Shown: piece after piece, positions 10,990 to 20,747 of the stretch
Position numbering within the stretch: the stretch's first letter is position 1
Layout: every line of letters starts with the position of its first letter
Origin: Zygnema cylindricum
Lineage: Eukaryota; Streptophyta; Zygnematophyceae; Zygnematales; Zygnemataceae
Reading direction: 5' to 3'
Assembly: GCA_037447655.1 (NCBI GenBank)
Contig: JBBHKE010001079.1
Location: 1 to 59,074, forward strand
DNA length: 59,074 nt
Made by a program: the position numbers and the translations under genes
Notes under the pieces: model-generated
Told to the model about the DNA's origin: nothing
Seen by the model: only the letters and a program-made list of their open reading frames with translations
Database searches by the model: none

Positions 10990-12760
10990 TTCGGAAAATT
11001 CCGTCTGCGTTTAGACTAAGCAGACCAGGTCAGTGAATTATTTCAACATCTTATTCTTGTAAGATTAAAGCCTATCGGGCTAGCTTCCCGGAAAGCTTAT
11101 CGTTTGTCATCAGCCAATGTAAGGGCTGATGGTCAGTTAGGAGTGTGAAAGGTTTTCCGTACAAATAATGGCGGAAGTGAACGACTCCCCAAACCGCGGC
11201 TAGACACTCTCCTTTGTAGCTACTATAATTTGATTCAGCCCGGTTATTGCTTCTACTCGGGTAAGCAACTACCTATTCCTCTCCGCTCAACTCTCTTTGT
11301 GTCAAAATGGCAGCTATTCCGGGTTTCCCAAAATCTGTTTGGAGACAAAAAGGGAGTTTGTGATTGGGAGGACGAAAAATTGGAGCACTCGATAAAGCGG
11401 TTTTTAATTTTTGAAATACGGGAATCTGATCGGGACCCCATATAAACGCCACTTCCTTCTTGAGAAGGTCGTTTAACGGAGATGCGATGGTGCTAAAATT
11501 AGATACAAACCTGCGATAATAATTAGCAAGTCTGAGAAAGGCTCGCGGACTTGTGAGGTCCGTGGGAGCAGGCAATTTATAGATTGCCTCTACCTTTGCT
11601 TCGAGAGGAGTGATCCCCTCAGCCGAGATAAAATGGCCGAGGTAAGGCACTCCCTCGGCTCCAAAGGTGCATTTCGCTGGATGACATTTTAATCCGACCT
11701 TTTTTAATTCAGTCAATACCCATTCGATGTGAGCAAAGTGCTCTTCGATAGTAGCCGAGGCAATGATGAGGTCATCGATGTAACATCTAGCAAACTTACA
11801 TCCTCCAAGAACGGAGTCCCTGACTTTTTGAAATACTGCCGGAGCATTTTTTAGTCCGAATGGCATTTCGGCCCATTCCCATTGGCCGTCGCTACCCCAA
11901 AAGGTAGTTTTATGCCGATGTTTTTCCTCTATCTCAATTTGATTGAATCCCTGACAGAGGTCAAGGATACTAAAATACTTTGCTCGGCCTACGTGATCAA
12001 ATATTTCTTCGGCAAGAGGCATGGGATAACGATCTTGAACTGTTCTAGCATTTAGTTCAAGATAGTCACCACACATTCGGCGTTCAGTAAAATTATCCTC
12101 GGAATCCTTTTTCCGGGGCATGACAGTGGGAGCTACAAATGTGGAGTCTGACCGATAGATTAGGCCAGCTTCCTCTAGATCAGCACATCGCTTGTCTACC
12201 ATTTCCCATTCAGTTTCTGACAAACGATGTTTCGGTTTAAATATAAGGCGATCATCTTCGAAATCTATCGACATCTTATAAGCGGTGTGACGACCTAAAT
12301 CGTTCATAGAAAAGGCAAAGGCATCGATATTTGGCAAAACTACGTCATTGAGTAACTCTTGTTCTGCCTTTGTTAGATTGGTGCCAAATTTCCATTTAGG
12401 AGCATCGGGATTTTCGGTTGTCATAGCTTCCATGGCTTGTGCAAAGGCCAACTGCTCATCTGCGATAAGCGTTTGACCTAACTCGTAAGCTACAGGTGTC
12501 TTTTTAAGGCGAATAACCGAATGATTCCAACTGCGTGTTGGAAAAGCAACACTCCAATGAGGAGTGGGTAGAATATGCATGGGACTTGTAGACTGGACAG
12601 CCGTGTATGCGGGAATAGACCAGGACATATGGCTGGGATTGAGAAAATCGTAGATAGAGATTTTCGGAACTGGTGGAATTGGAGAAGGAAAGAGGAAAAA
12701 TTGAAATGTGGTCCCTTGGAGAGTGGGACAGAAAGATTTTCTTAGTGATGCATTCCCCCC
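10990..12760 (-). pseudogene. gypsy reverse transcriptase and RNase H
   Basis: A 451-codon open frame (12628-11273) carries the RT fingers and palm: RRMCGDYLELN, FSILDLCQGFNQI (first catalytic Asp, about residue 223), MPFGLKNAPAVFQ and CYIDDLIIAS (YxDD, about residues 283-286), then the thumb and the start of RNase H with QTDFGKPGIAAILTQ. After a frameshift near 11270 RNase H continues (SSYKGECLAAVWGVVHF, LLTDHQPLHWL, about 11240-11080) and reaches stops near 11060. The RT ORF itself is uninterrupted, the best-kept part of the element. Upstream (12760-12630) the frame is open and joins the methyltransferase region after a frameshift near 12800. Confidence 0.9.
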
Positions 12761-12799
12761 CCCAGCTGGTTAAGACGGATTTGCCTGAGAGTGGCGACC

Positions 12800-13790
12800 A
12801 GGTGCAAACCTAAGACCTAAAACAAAAGACAGAGACTGAGGGTCCATGACACGACCTAATAAAGTGCATCTTTGACGTTCTATAAGACCAAGAGCGGTCG
12901 TAGTGCCGGGAATGAAATGCATGAGGTGTTCTCGTTCCGTAGAGGTAGGCTATTCGAGCTCACCGGTATGAATGTTTCGGAGCATGCCAGGACCGTCATT
13001 AAAGAATGCATGTGAATGAGGGTAAGAAACTAAGGTATGAAGCACCTTGAGAGGTTGACCCAGGACATTGACACTGAACTTAAGGGGACTGTCCTTTTGA
13101 ATGCAAGGGTGAACCTTATGAAAAGGAAGAAGGGCAGCCTGAATGTCTCTAAGAGGAGGACGAACTAACAAGTTGGCCTCACAGAGGCTACCAATATCGA
13201 TCAGGTTCGTCCATTTGGAGCGAACCCGGTGTGCTAGTGAACCATGGCGAGCCGCATCAATAATAAGAGGCGGACCAATTAATTTTTCAATTCGTTGATA
13301 ATCAGCCAAGACAGTAGGTCTTGGATCATTATAGACTGCCACATTTTCCAAGATATACCCCATAGGATGATCTAAAGTTTGTAAAAAATGCAGGATTCAA
13401 ACCAATTCAAAAAATAATTTTGTGCGCGGATCGGCTAATCCGAGACCTTTCCCGGCCCAAGACATTCCCTTCCACTCCCATCCGCCAAAAACTAGATCGA
13501 TTAGACCAATCTCCAGTAAGTGGTGGTTGCCCACAATCCGAATGTCTTGTGGGAGGGCAGTATGCATATGCTCGTATGCAGATTTTGCTAACAAATGCGG
13601 GCATCGGGAATGCAACAGATTACAATGATGTAATTGTGCTTTCCGTGCTAACGGATCAATCTCAACCGAATAATAAAATCGGATTATTAATCTATTCCGC
13701 AAACATGCAAGAAGGGAAATGCCTATTCCAGCGAAAAGGTCCAAAATCACCAATCCATTTGGATGAGGTTTTAATTGGACCAGATTCTAA
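12800..13790 (-). pseudogene. C5 cytosine DNA methyltransferase domain in gypsy Pol
   Basis: The minus-strand frame 13753-13397 continues, through one TGA stop at about 13398, into 13363-12950. The conserved motifs of C5 cytosine methyltransferases are in order: I (VILDLFAGIG, S-adenosylmethionine binding), II (YYSVEIDPLAR), IV (LVFGGWEWKGMSWAGKGLG then DPRTKLFFELV), VI (GYILENV, with the catalytic ENV Glu) and VIII (HRVRSKWTNL). A target-recognition-like stretch follows. The motif IV nucleophile Cys is replaced by Trp (TGG, + strand cca 13472-13474), so methyl transfer is not possible in this copy. The TGA fits CGA to TGA decay (LVRILHF to LV-stop-ILHF). It lies between protease and RT in the same polyprotein order, so it belongs to the element and is not a host gene. 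Confidence 0.85.
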
Positions 13791-14571
13791 TAAATGGGAA
13801 GAAACCCAGAAGAGTCTGTAGGGACTGGGATTGTGGGAGAGACCGGAGAAAGTGGAATTTACAAGGTTTGGTTATAAATTCGGTCAAATTTTTCGTATCT
13901 ATAAGAAAACCTAGGTCACTGAAAATTTCTGGTAAGTAAGAGCTATCGCGCCTAATTTCTTTTGCTGATAATGAATGAAATATTTCAGTCCCCACCGAAT
14001 TCCTAGAAAATGTAGGTATGGATGTGGCCGAAGTTACCATAATAGGCATGGGCTTCCTAGCGGAAATTAGCGGAATGCAGATTTTGCGTTTTGGAAAGTT
14101 AGTGGGCCTATAAGAAAATGGTTGATCATGCATGTCAACTCCACCCCCTACACGAAATATAACGCCCTGTCCCACTAGGCATTCATAGTCACTACAATTA
14201 GTGACCAGAGCGTGAACCGAGATCTCACGAAAGTCCGTGGCCGTTCTGTTCTGGAACCTGAAAATGAGCGGTTCCTTAGTGATTCCTAGGACAGGCTCGG
14301 TTGTACCCGCTGATGTTAACAAGCGAGTAGAAGTGGATTGAAGCTTGTCCGGAGTTAGACTAAGCTTGAGTGCAAAGCTAGAGCCCAATATCACCGGCTT
14401 TGCACCCGTATCCATGAGAGGCAAGGAAGGGGCTATACAATTGATCAATAATGCACCCGTCCCGTTATCCAAAAAACTCATGTGAGGATCGAGGGAATTG
14501 CTCTCCTCTATGGAAATAGGCTGAATAGCAGGTAGATTTCTATGCAGCTGAAGTGCTTGTAACGCGGCAGC
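13771..14571 (-). pseudogene. gypsy aspartic protease region
   Basis: An open frame of about 266 codons beginning inside the LTR junction. It reads LPLMDTGAKPVILGSSFA (active-site DTGA near residue 56), the LGITKEPLIFRF flap-side region and the YECLVGQGVIFRVGGGVDM block, then a linker of about 120 residues with no recognised domain. The protease would cleave the polyprotein. The frame has no ATG near its start and no Gag upstream: LTR sequence runs directly into it at about 14571, so the promoter-proximal half of the element has been deleted. It ends by frameshift into the methyltransferase frame at about 13780. Confidence 0.75.
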
Positions 14572-15365
14572 GGCCAATAGGAGGCCGAAATCCTATGCCC
14601 TACGTTACAGAATCTATAACTTACGGATTAAAACCCTTCCTATCTACATGTGAACGCGTGAACCTCCAAATGGTTCAAGACTTAAAATAGTCCAATCGCG
14701 TAGCTTTGTCAAAACAGACAGCCGATTTGTCTGTCACTCGCATCAACAGTCCAGATGAGATATTACAAAAAGTGTATACGTTGCGTCGACAGTCGAGATG
14801 CTCCCTCACGCGAAATGATTAAAATTTGTCGTGTGTCGGGATTTCGGAAAATGACAGTAGGAACGGTAGGACCGCGGGTACAGTCCAACTTGTAGTCGCG
14901 GAAATTCCGAAAAAGGTAAGTCGTACGGTTTACGTGAAATCACCAAAGTAGCCGTCGGCGGAAATCGCGGGCGATAGATAAGGTACGGAAAGATTATTTG
15001 CACCAACGTGAATTGGAATATGAGTCGTCGGCGCAAAATTCGGGAAATAAAAACAGGTACGGTAGGACCGCGAGTACGGTCCAATTTGTGGCCGCGGGAA
15101 TTCCGGTCAACGTAAGTCGTACGGTCGACGCGAAATAATCAAATCCAGCGTCGGCGAAAATCGCGGAAAATATACGTCGTACGGTAGGACCGCGGGTACG
15201 GTCCAAATCGTCATCCCGAAAATTACGGAAAATGTAAGTTGTACGGTACACGTCGTATAGTCCTGCGAAACCCAAATAACACCCTAATACAAATTAGTGT
15301 AGCGGCTGCCCGTCCTAAAACCTAAATATAAACAACTAAAATGGCCGACGAGATGCGGCATGACA
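14571..15365 (-). repeat. gypsy 5' LTR, truncated
   Basis: About 795 bases nearly identical to 8386-9177, starting TGTCATGCC at 15365 in the element's sense. It lacks the last ~870 bases of the full LTR and the PBS. The break is at CGGCCAATA, shared between the LTR (8383-8391) and the protease junction, which suggests a deletion at microhomology. The same GGACCG-N6-CGGTCC palindromes are present (14869-14886, 15066-15083, 15187-15204). Confidence 0.8.
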
Positions 15366-15730
15366 CCTTTCCTCCTTTGAAAACATATGCTTACACCTTC
15401 TGATCTGCCAGCTTCTGCTGCTGAATCGTACCACTCTTGTAAATATTTACAAGAGCCTCCTACAGCTCGGCCACCTTGTCTACATTTAGGTGAGGGGTAG
15501 CAACTGCTTGAGTGAGACGCCCGAGAATAAAATGAGTTGCCACTGTGTTGTTGAAATCCCAGCTTTCTGTATCATTTGCCTCAGTTTTTGGAACAACCCC
15601 TACCGGAACTGATCCAATACCTATCGGGGTGAGTTTCTCCTCCCCCTTCTCTTTGCCTTTGTCTCACACGATGCTCTCTCCATCATCATCTACCTCCTCT
15701 GTCTCCACTGATCTTCCGAGAATCTGACTA
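15366..15730 (-). pseudogene. copia M Gag N-terminal part
   Basis: Resumes the Gag reading interrupted at 7517: the minus strand encodes the VVATHFILGRLTQAVATPHLNVD-type block and the KLTPIGIGSVPVGVVPK-type segment. It breaks at about 15730 and joins an LTR fragment of copia N, so the Gag start, PBS and 5' LTR of M are not present. Confidence 0.7.
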
Positions 15731-15839
15731 TCTTCAACTGCTTCAAGCTAGCCATGGCTGCCTAAGTCTTAGTGACTACAACAAGTAGATTGGCTTAGGG
15801 AGGGGGCTAGGACAAGCAACTAGGAAATACATTTTAACA
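15731..15839 (-). repeat. 3' LTR fragment of copia N (U3 start)
   Basis: In minus sense it starts TGTTAAAATGTATTTCCTAG after the polypurine tract (about 15840-15853) and keeps the GTAGTCACTAAG and AGCCATGGCT blocks, then stops where copia M Gag begins. It closely matches the U3 start of the LTR at 24066. Confidence 0.7.
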
Positions 15840-17302
15840 CTCCCGTTATTTTTTAGTCTTGTTTCTCTTTTAGCTTACATTTTCTTCAGCAAAATATCAG
15901 TTTTGGGGATGGGACAGGTTTTGTATCGTATTTGCTACCATTTCTTCATCTTGTCCATATTCCAATTTTATAACTTTATTCTCAACCTTTTCCAGTCAAA
16001 CATCCATATTTTTTGCCTTAAAATGATGTTTGGGATTGGGTGCAATGGCAATTGCAGCCTGATTATCACAGAACACACTCTACACACCACTTTTCATATA
16101 TCCAAGCTATTAGAGCAAGGATTTCACCCACACTAATTCCTTTACAGCAGAGCAAGAGGCTATGTACTCAGCCTCTATTGTGGACTGAGCAATAACCTTT
16201 TGTTGGTTGCTCCTCCAACAGCAAGCCCCATTCCCAACATACAACACATACCCGGATGTACACCTCCTCTTTCCTCGGGCTGATCCAACGATCTGCCCCT
16301 CCTTAATTCTTAGCTCCGTCAATCTAGTACACTTCGCCATGTAATGTCTTGGTTTCTAACAGAAATGACAAAGCCCCTTTGAATGGCTAGATCCGGAACC
16401 ATCCGATTGGTTTCCTTTCCCTCCACCAAAGTTTCCATAAAGTTTCTTGGAATCCTTATTTCTCCAGTCACTTCCAACAACCAATGCTTCACCACTCTTG
16501 CCTCCTCTCTGGATCTCAATTGTGTTTTCCCGAACCAAAATAATTCCAACATAGGAATTCCTGACCCATCGATGATCTGGTAGATCCTGAACCCTGGTAA
16601 CAATTTTCTCATAATCATTCGGCAATTTCATTAGCAAAGTATTCACCTTTTCTTTCTCAGTCTCCTGTTTTTTGGCACTCTCCAACTCCATAAACAATCC
16701 GGACAAATCATGACTAAAGTCAAGCATCTTTCCTCCTTTGTAGACATATGCTTGCAGCTTCTGATCAAAAATCATGACAAAAGTCAAGCATCTTTCCTCC
16801 TTTGTAGACATATGCTTGCAGCTTCTGGTCAACCAGCTGATGTTGCTGAATTGTTCCACTCCGTAAATATTGACAAGAGCCTTCCAGAAATCAGCCCCCT
16901 TGTCCACATTTAGATGAGGGGTAGCAACTGCTTGCGTAAGACGCTTGGGAATAAAATAAGTTACCACGGTGTTGTTGAAATCCCCGATTTCAGTATCATT
17001 TGCCATCGTTTTCGAACAACCCTTACCGGTACCGATCCATTATCTATTGGTGTGAGCTTCTCTTCCCCTTCTCTTTGCCTTTATCCAACACGATGCTCTC
17101 TGTGTCATCTTCTACCTCCTCTATCTCCACAGATCCTCTTGAGAATCTAGCTCCTCCAAAGCCTGGCGGAACTCCGAGATTTGTCAATGGCCACCACACA
17201 CGACTACTCACAATGCCCCATAGGCGCTTTTCAAAAAGAGTGTCTTTCATCATAGTTTGCCAGTATATAAACCCTGTTCTATTAGAAATGGGCACCATAG
17301 AG
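15840..17302 (-). pseudogene. copia N internal-deletion derivative (Gag fused to RNase H)
   Basis: Minus strand from 17302: Gag starts at the PBS ATG (MGPPSMVPISNRTGFIYWQTMM, ORF 17313-17044) and continues through TEIGDFNNTVVTYFIPKRLTQ, the SGLFMELESAKKQ block and the zinc-knuckle region (SKGLCHFC, 17006-16356; the His is lost). At 16340-16110 the frame passes directly from the Gag linker (KEGQIVGSARGK) into RNase H (RRCTSGYVLYVG, then IEAEYIASCSAVKELVWVKSLL), so protease, integrase and RT are deleted in frame. RNase H then decays (15840-16110). A tandem duplication of about 75 bp lies at about 16713-16800 in Gag. Such a copy would depend on enzymes supplied in trans. Confidence 0.82.
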
Positions 17303-17316
17303 GGTGGGCCCATAAT
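17303..17316 (-). other. primer-binding site of copia N
   Basis: The minus strand reads ATTATGGGCCCACC next to the LTR end AGTTACAG. The match to the initiator tRNA anticodon arm has one change (ATTATG, where GTTATG is usual). The ATG is the first in-frame Gag start, since the LTR codon at -20 is ATT. Confidence 0.65.
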
Positions 17317-17479
17317 CTGTAACTTTGTGACCTCAATTGGTCCACCAAGTATCCAGCTTATATGAAGCCTCTAGGGTAGAATTTGCCCTTGTGACTTTCA
17401 GCCCAAATAAAACACACCCGGTCAAATAAGTGTTCTGACCAACCTCATCCCTATGAGGGCCCGACTCCCCTTTGAATTT

Positions 17480-17527
17480 GCTCCCCTGAGCAGTAAGTTA
17501 TGAGTAGCCAAAGATGGCCTATTTATA
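17480..17527 (-). promoter_or_regulatory. LTR N TATA box and leader hairpins
   Basis: Minus strand: TATAAATAGG, then GCCA-TCTT-TGGC (17507-17518), then CATAACTTAC and TGCTC-AGGG-GAGCA (about 17480-17493). The layout is the same as in the other LTRs. Confidence 0.5.
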
Positions 17528-17974
17528 CAAAAGGTCACTTGGAGAGAGACGCCTCAAAAACACTAAGTCCGTAAACCTCCACTCATAGCTACCTACTACT
17601 AAACCTTGGACCAATGAGAGGACTGTACAATAGTGGCCGCTGTATTTCTTGTACGGCCATTGTACGATATGGCCTTCTGGTTGACGCTTATCAACTTGGG
17701 AGCCATGAGTTCTCCTCCAGTCTTCTGCGGTGGCCAATGATATACTGCCACGTGGCATTACGTGACATTGTCCCTAATAGGCGCCAAAAGTTCATTCCGG
17801 GTTGGCGGCTGAAATGTCGACCGTCTGATCTCGGTAATTTATAGGGTCAGATCCGCGTCCGTGCAATTCATCCAATTTACATGTACAGCTTCGTCCGTTC
17901 GTTCCGTTAAATGAATTAACTGTTGCGGTACTGTTTAAGTAATTATCACGCCCCATGTACGTAACAATTCTTCT

Positions 17975-18035
17975 ACAACTTGGCGGATATAGCGGACGGT
18001 TACTTGACCGGTGATGCCTGTGTAGGACCAGGATC
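17975..18035 (+). other. antisense tRNA-like module in LTR N, left part
   Basis: An A-box-like GGATATAGCGGACGG (17984) is followed by the start of a B box, GGATC (18031-18035), which continues as GGATCAAATCC at 20748-20758 on the far side of element C. Element C therefore landed inside the B box. Confidence 0.5.
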
Positions 18036-18997
18036 TGTTGTTCATAGCCTATTTCAGCCATGGATTACTCACGGAAACACCCACAGACTACCTCAAAAAC
18101 AGCTGTGTTTCAGACGACACAGATTACTCCACAATAAACAAAATGATCTCAAACTGCACCAATATGCATTATACCATATACACTGTAAAATCCCAAAGTT
18201 ACAGCCAAATCCACCAAGGCATCTAGAAGATATAAGCTCCAGAGTTTCCCAAATGTAGCTGACAGCTTCACAAACTAACCACTTAGACTGTTCACAGAAT
18301 CTTACAGAGATACTGGAATACAATGAAACTTCACACACATATATATTCTATATCATAGAATAACTCCACAAAGTTTCACATGAAAGCACCAATCAGAGTG
18401 ATCACACCAACAGGTCAAAGATGCAGAAACCAGTTTGCCATTACTTTGATTAACTTGACTGCGATGCATAAAATAATCTAAGTCCTGCAAGTTATACTCA
18501 GAGTACGGAGGCATACCAGCCGTACTGTATCTACTCTAATAACCTAACTAGTCAAAAGAACAAACCTCTGTTGTACATAATATTTACACCGTACTCTTCG
18601 TATGTCAGAAACTAAGCTACCACTAAGCAACTACTAAGCTACCACTATCGTTTAATCATCATTACATAAAATCTATCCTATTCATATTATCCCTAGCTAC
18701 GCTAGTTGCGCTGGCTACGCGTTCCGTACGGATCATAAAAATAGCCGCATCTACGTTGACTTAACTGCGTCGCAGCTGCTCCGTACTGGCGGCGCCTATT
18801 TCAACATTCCGTTTATTTTACATCGGATCGCTTCGTGATCCGCCGTCCATTTGTCATTGCTTGTTCCCACCACTCAATGAGTATTTTAGGTAACTGTAAT
18901 TATCAATCCGTTCGCTCCCCCAATCCGTGAATCTATTCAAACTTCCATATTAAATCTAATAAGCAGTTACGCACAAAACTGACTTTTCAAAACAACA
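18036..18997 (-). repeat. left (3') LTR of element C
   Basis: About 962 bp. The part 18597-18997 matches 20348-20747 closely, including the GCTACGCTAGTTGCGCTGG and ATCGGATCGCTTCG blocks. The part 18036-18596 does not obviously match the other LTR. The edge bases are TGTTGTT and AACAACA. Confidence 0.75.
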
Positions 18998-19619
18998 AAG
19001 AATTGTTATCTAAATTACACAAAGAGTTAAAAAATTGTTACTTAACTGACACAAACTGTTAGCGATAACAGGAATTGTTATCTAAATTACACAAAGTGTT
19101 AGCGATAACAAAAATTGTTACCTAAATTACACAAATAGTTTGCGATAACAATTGTTGTTATCTAAATTACACAAACTGTTAGCGATAACAATAATTGTTA
19201 CCTAAAATACACAAACAGTTAGCGATAACAAGAATTTTTTTCCTAACTTACACAAGCAGTTAGCAAAAACAATAATTATTATCTAAATTACACAAATTGT
19301 TTGCGCTAACAGGAATTGTAACCGCTCTTACACAAACTGTTAGCGATAACAGGAATTGTTACCTAAATTACACAAATTTTTAGCACTACCAGGAATTGTT
19401 ATCTAAATTACACAAACTATTATCGATATTAGGATTTGTTACCTAAATTACACAAACTGTTAGCGATATTAAGAATTGTTATCTAAATTACACAAACTGT
19501 TAACGATATTAAGAATAGTTATCTAAATTACACAGACTGTTAGCGATAAAAAGATTTGTTACCTAAATTACAGAAATTGTTAGCGATAACAAGAATTGTT
19601 ACCTAAATTACACAAACTG
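18998..19619. repeat. 40-bp tandem repeat array, about 15-16 units
   Basis: The unit is roughly AATTGTTA-C/T-CTAAATTACAC followed by AAACTGTTAGCGATAACA, with a 40-bp period from 18998 to 19619 and point differences between units. Across each unit boundary GATAAC and GTTATC/GTTACC form an inverted repeat with a 6-7 bp spacer, so every unit could fold into a small hairpin. It lies inside element C where coding sequence would normally be. Confidence 0.9.
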
Positions 19620-19908
19620 TGTTGAAGGTCATAGGCATTCTCACTTGGCTATGATCCACTCCCACTAGGAGTCACGCTTGCACCAGCGGGAACAGAGCCA
19701 TTAGTAGACATGACAGCAGAAGCAAACTCAAATAGAAATGCCTAGTAGACTAGATCTATAATGTAAGATATGTAACTCCAAATGAAAGAGGTCTTTCAAC
19801 CATACAAACATGTACTACAAGCAAATCAAAGACAATAGAGCACAAAAGAGCACAAAACACCTTAAACTGCACTTAGTGCTCTTATTTGTTTAACTCTTGT
19901 GTAGAATG
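19620..19908 (-). other. element C internal spacer
   Basis: About 290 bases between the tandem array and the right LTR. The minus strand has a short frame, MSTNGSVPAGASVTPSGSGS then a stop, of the same low-complexity style as a copia Gag start. No PBS complementary to initiator tRNA-Met was recognised. I see no other feature. Confidence 0.4.
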
Positions 19909-20747
19909 TGTTGATTTGAGGCAGCTGGTGCCACTGAAGAAGATGAAGAAGCACCAGCAGTTGCCATGATAATCAATTGTGTAAAGAGGAAACTCTCACG
20001 AAATCCCGCAAACAACCAACTTCACAATGAAGCCCAAAGCAAACCAGACACACCCTAGGTCTGCAAATTTGCCACAATATAAAATATTCACCAAAGAAAC
20101 CACACGCAAAATTTCACAAAGTTCTGCCAAAAGATCACAATGATCTTATAATTCAAACACACCCAAAAACTGCATCGCAGTTTTTCCTACACAACAATCC
20201 TACTTTTCTTAAAGTAATCTAAGTCCTATATATACAAGTGAGCCTACGGCTGATTACACCGTACTACAACTAGCGTGGTCAATTGGTACACTACTCTTCA
20301 TTAACAAAATCCCACCGTCGAATGCACATAATTATTTCCACTAATCTTCGTATGTCAGAAACTAAGCTACCACTAAGCAACTACTAAGCTACCACTATCG
20401 TTTAATCATCATTACTTAAAATCTATCCTATTCATATTATCCGTAGCTACGCTAGTTGCGCTGGCTGCGCTTTCCGTACGGATCATAAAAATAGCCGCAA
20501 CTGCGTTGACTTAACTGCGTCGCAGCTGCTCCGTACCGGCGGCGCCTATTTCAACATTCCGTTTATTTTACATCGGATCGCTTCGCGATCTGCCGTCCAT
20601 TTGTCATTGCTTGTTCCCACCACTCAATGAGTATTTTACGTAACTTTAATTATCAATCCGTTCGCTCCCCCAATCCGTGAATCTATTCAAACCTCCATAT
20701 TAAATCTAATAAGCAGTTACTCACGAAACTGACTTTTCAAAACAACA
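19909..20747 (-). repeat. right (5') LTR of element C
   Basis: About 839 bp, TGTTGA...AACAACA on the plus strand. In minus sense U3 is followed by TATATATAGG (about 20227-20236) and ends with an ATG 59 bases before the LTR edge that opens MATAGASSSSSVAPAASN. This spacing equals that in the solo LTR 5769-6715. Confidence 0.65.

Larger units (their letters stand above)
7518..15365 (-). mobile_element. Ty3/gypsy retrotransposon with methyltransferase and PHD finger
   Basis: This is a 7.8-kb minus-strand element with TG...CA ends inside the Gag region of copia M. In its own 5'-3' order it has a partial 5' LTR (15365-14571), protease, C5 DNA methyltransferase, RT/RNase H, integrase, PHD finger, a duplicated LTR end (9371-9180) and a full 3' LTR (9177-7518). 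Gag, the PBS and the end of the 5' LTR are missing: the LTR passes straight into protease at about 14571. No clean target duplication is visible (ATTTT on the left against CCTTT on the right). The domain order with an inserted methyltransferase resembles elements reported from charophyte algae (recalled, not checked). Stops, frameshifts and lost catalytic residues show it is inactive. Confidence 0.85.
17318..18035 (-). repeat. 5' LTR of copia N, proximal part
   Basis: U5/R and most of U3 of the LTR, read minus from 18035 to 17318, with GTAC-bearing blocks (about 17625-17675), TATAAATA (17520-17527) and leader hairpins (17507-17518 and about 17480-17493). It is split by element C inside its tRNA-like module and resumes at 20748-20778. 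Confidence 0.8.
18036..20747 (-). mobile_element. non-autonomous LTR element C
   Basis: This 2.7-kb insertion has TGTTGTT...AACAACA ends (7-bp perfect inverted terminal match) and a 5-bp target duplication GGATC (18031-18035, 20748-20752). It has two LTR-like ends sharing about 400 bp (18597-18997 and 20348-20747, roughly 95% identical by eye), an array of 40-bp tandem repeats next to the left LTR, and no gag-pol. Minus orientation is inferred because a TATA-like TATATATAGG lies at about 20227 and a Gag-like leader ATG (MATAGASSSS) at about 19967 on that strand. The rest of the LTRs (U5 side) differ between the two ends, which suggests recombination between relatives. Confidence 0.82.

Noticed and set aside
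12800-13790. A host DNA methyltransferase gene
   Set aside because: No introns, promoter or separate start; it lies between protease and RT of the gypsy element in the same order and strand, and is broken.
7518-15365. A clear target duplication for the gypsy element
   Set aside because: Flanks ATTTT and CCTTT match poorly; the boundaries rest on TG...CA ends and on the restored copia Gag sequence.
15545-17365. Plus-strand ORFs through copia N (e.g. 17000-17365)
   Set aside because: Shadows of the minus-strand Gag; the antisense translation shows no conserved blocks.
18998-19619. A CRISPR array
   Set aside because: The repeats are contiguous 40-bp units without unique spacers, inside a eukaryotic LTR element.
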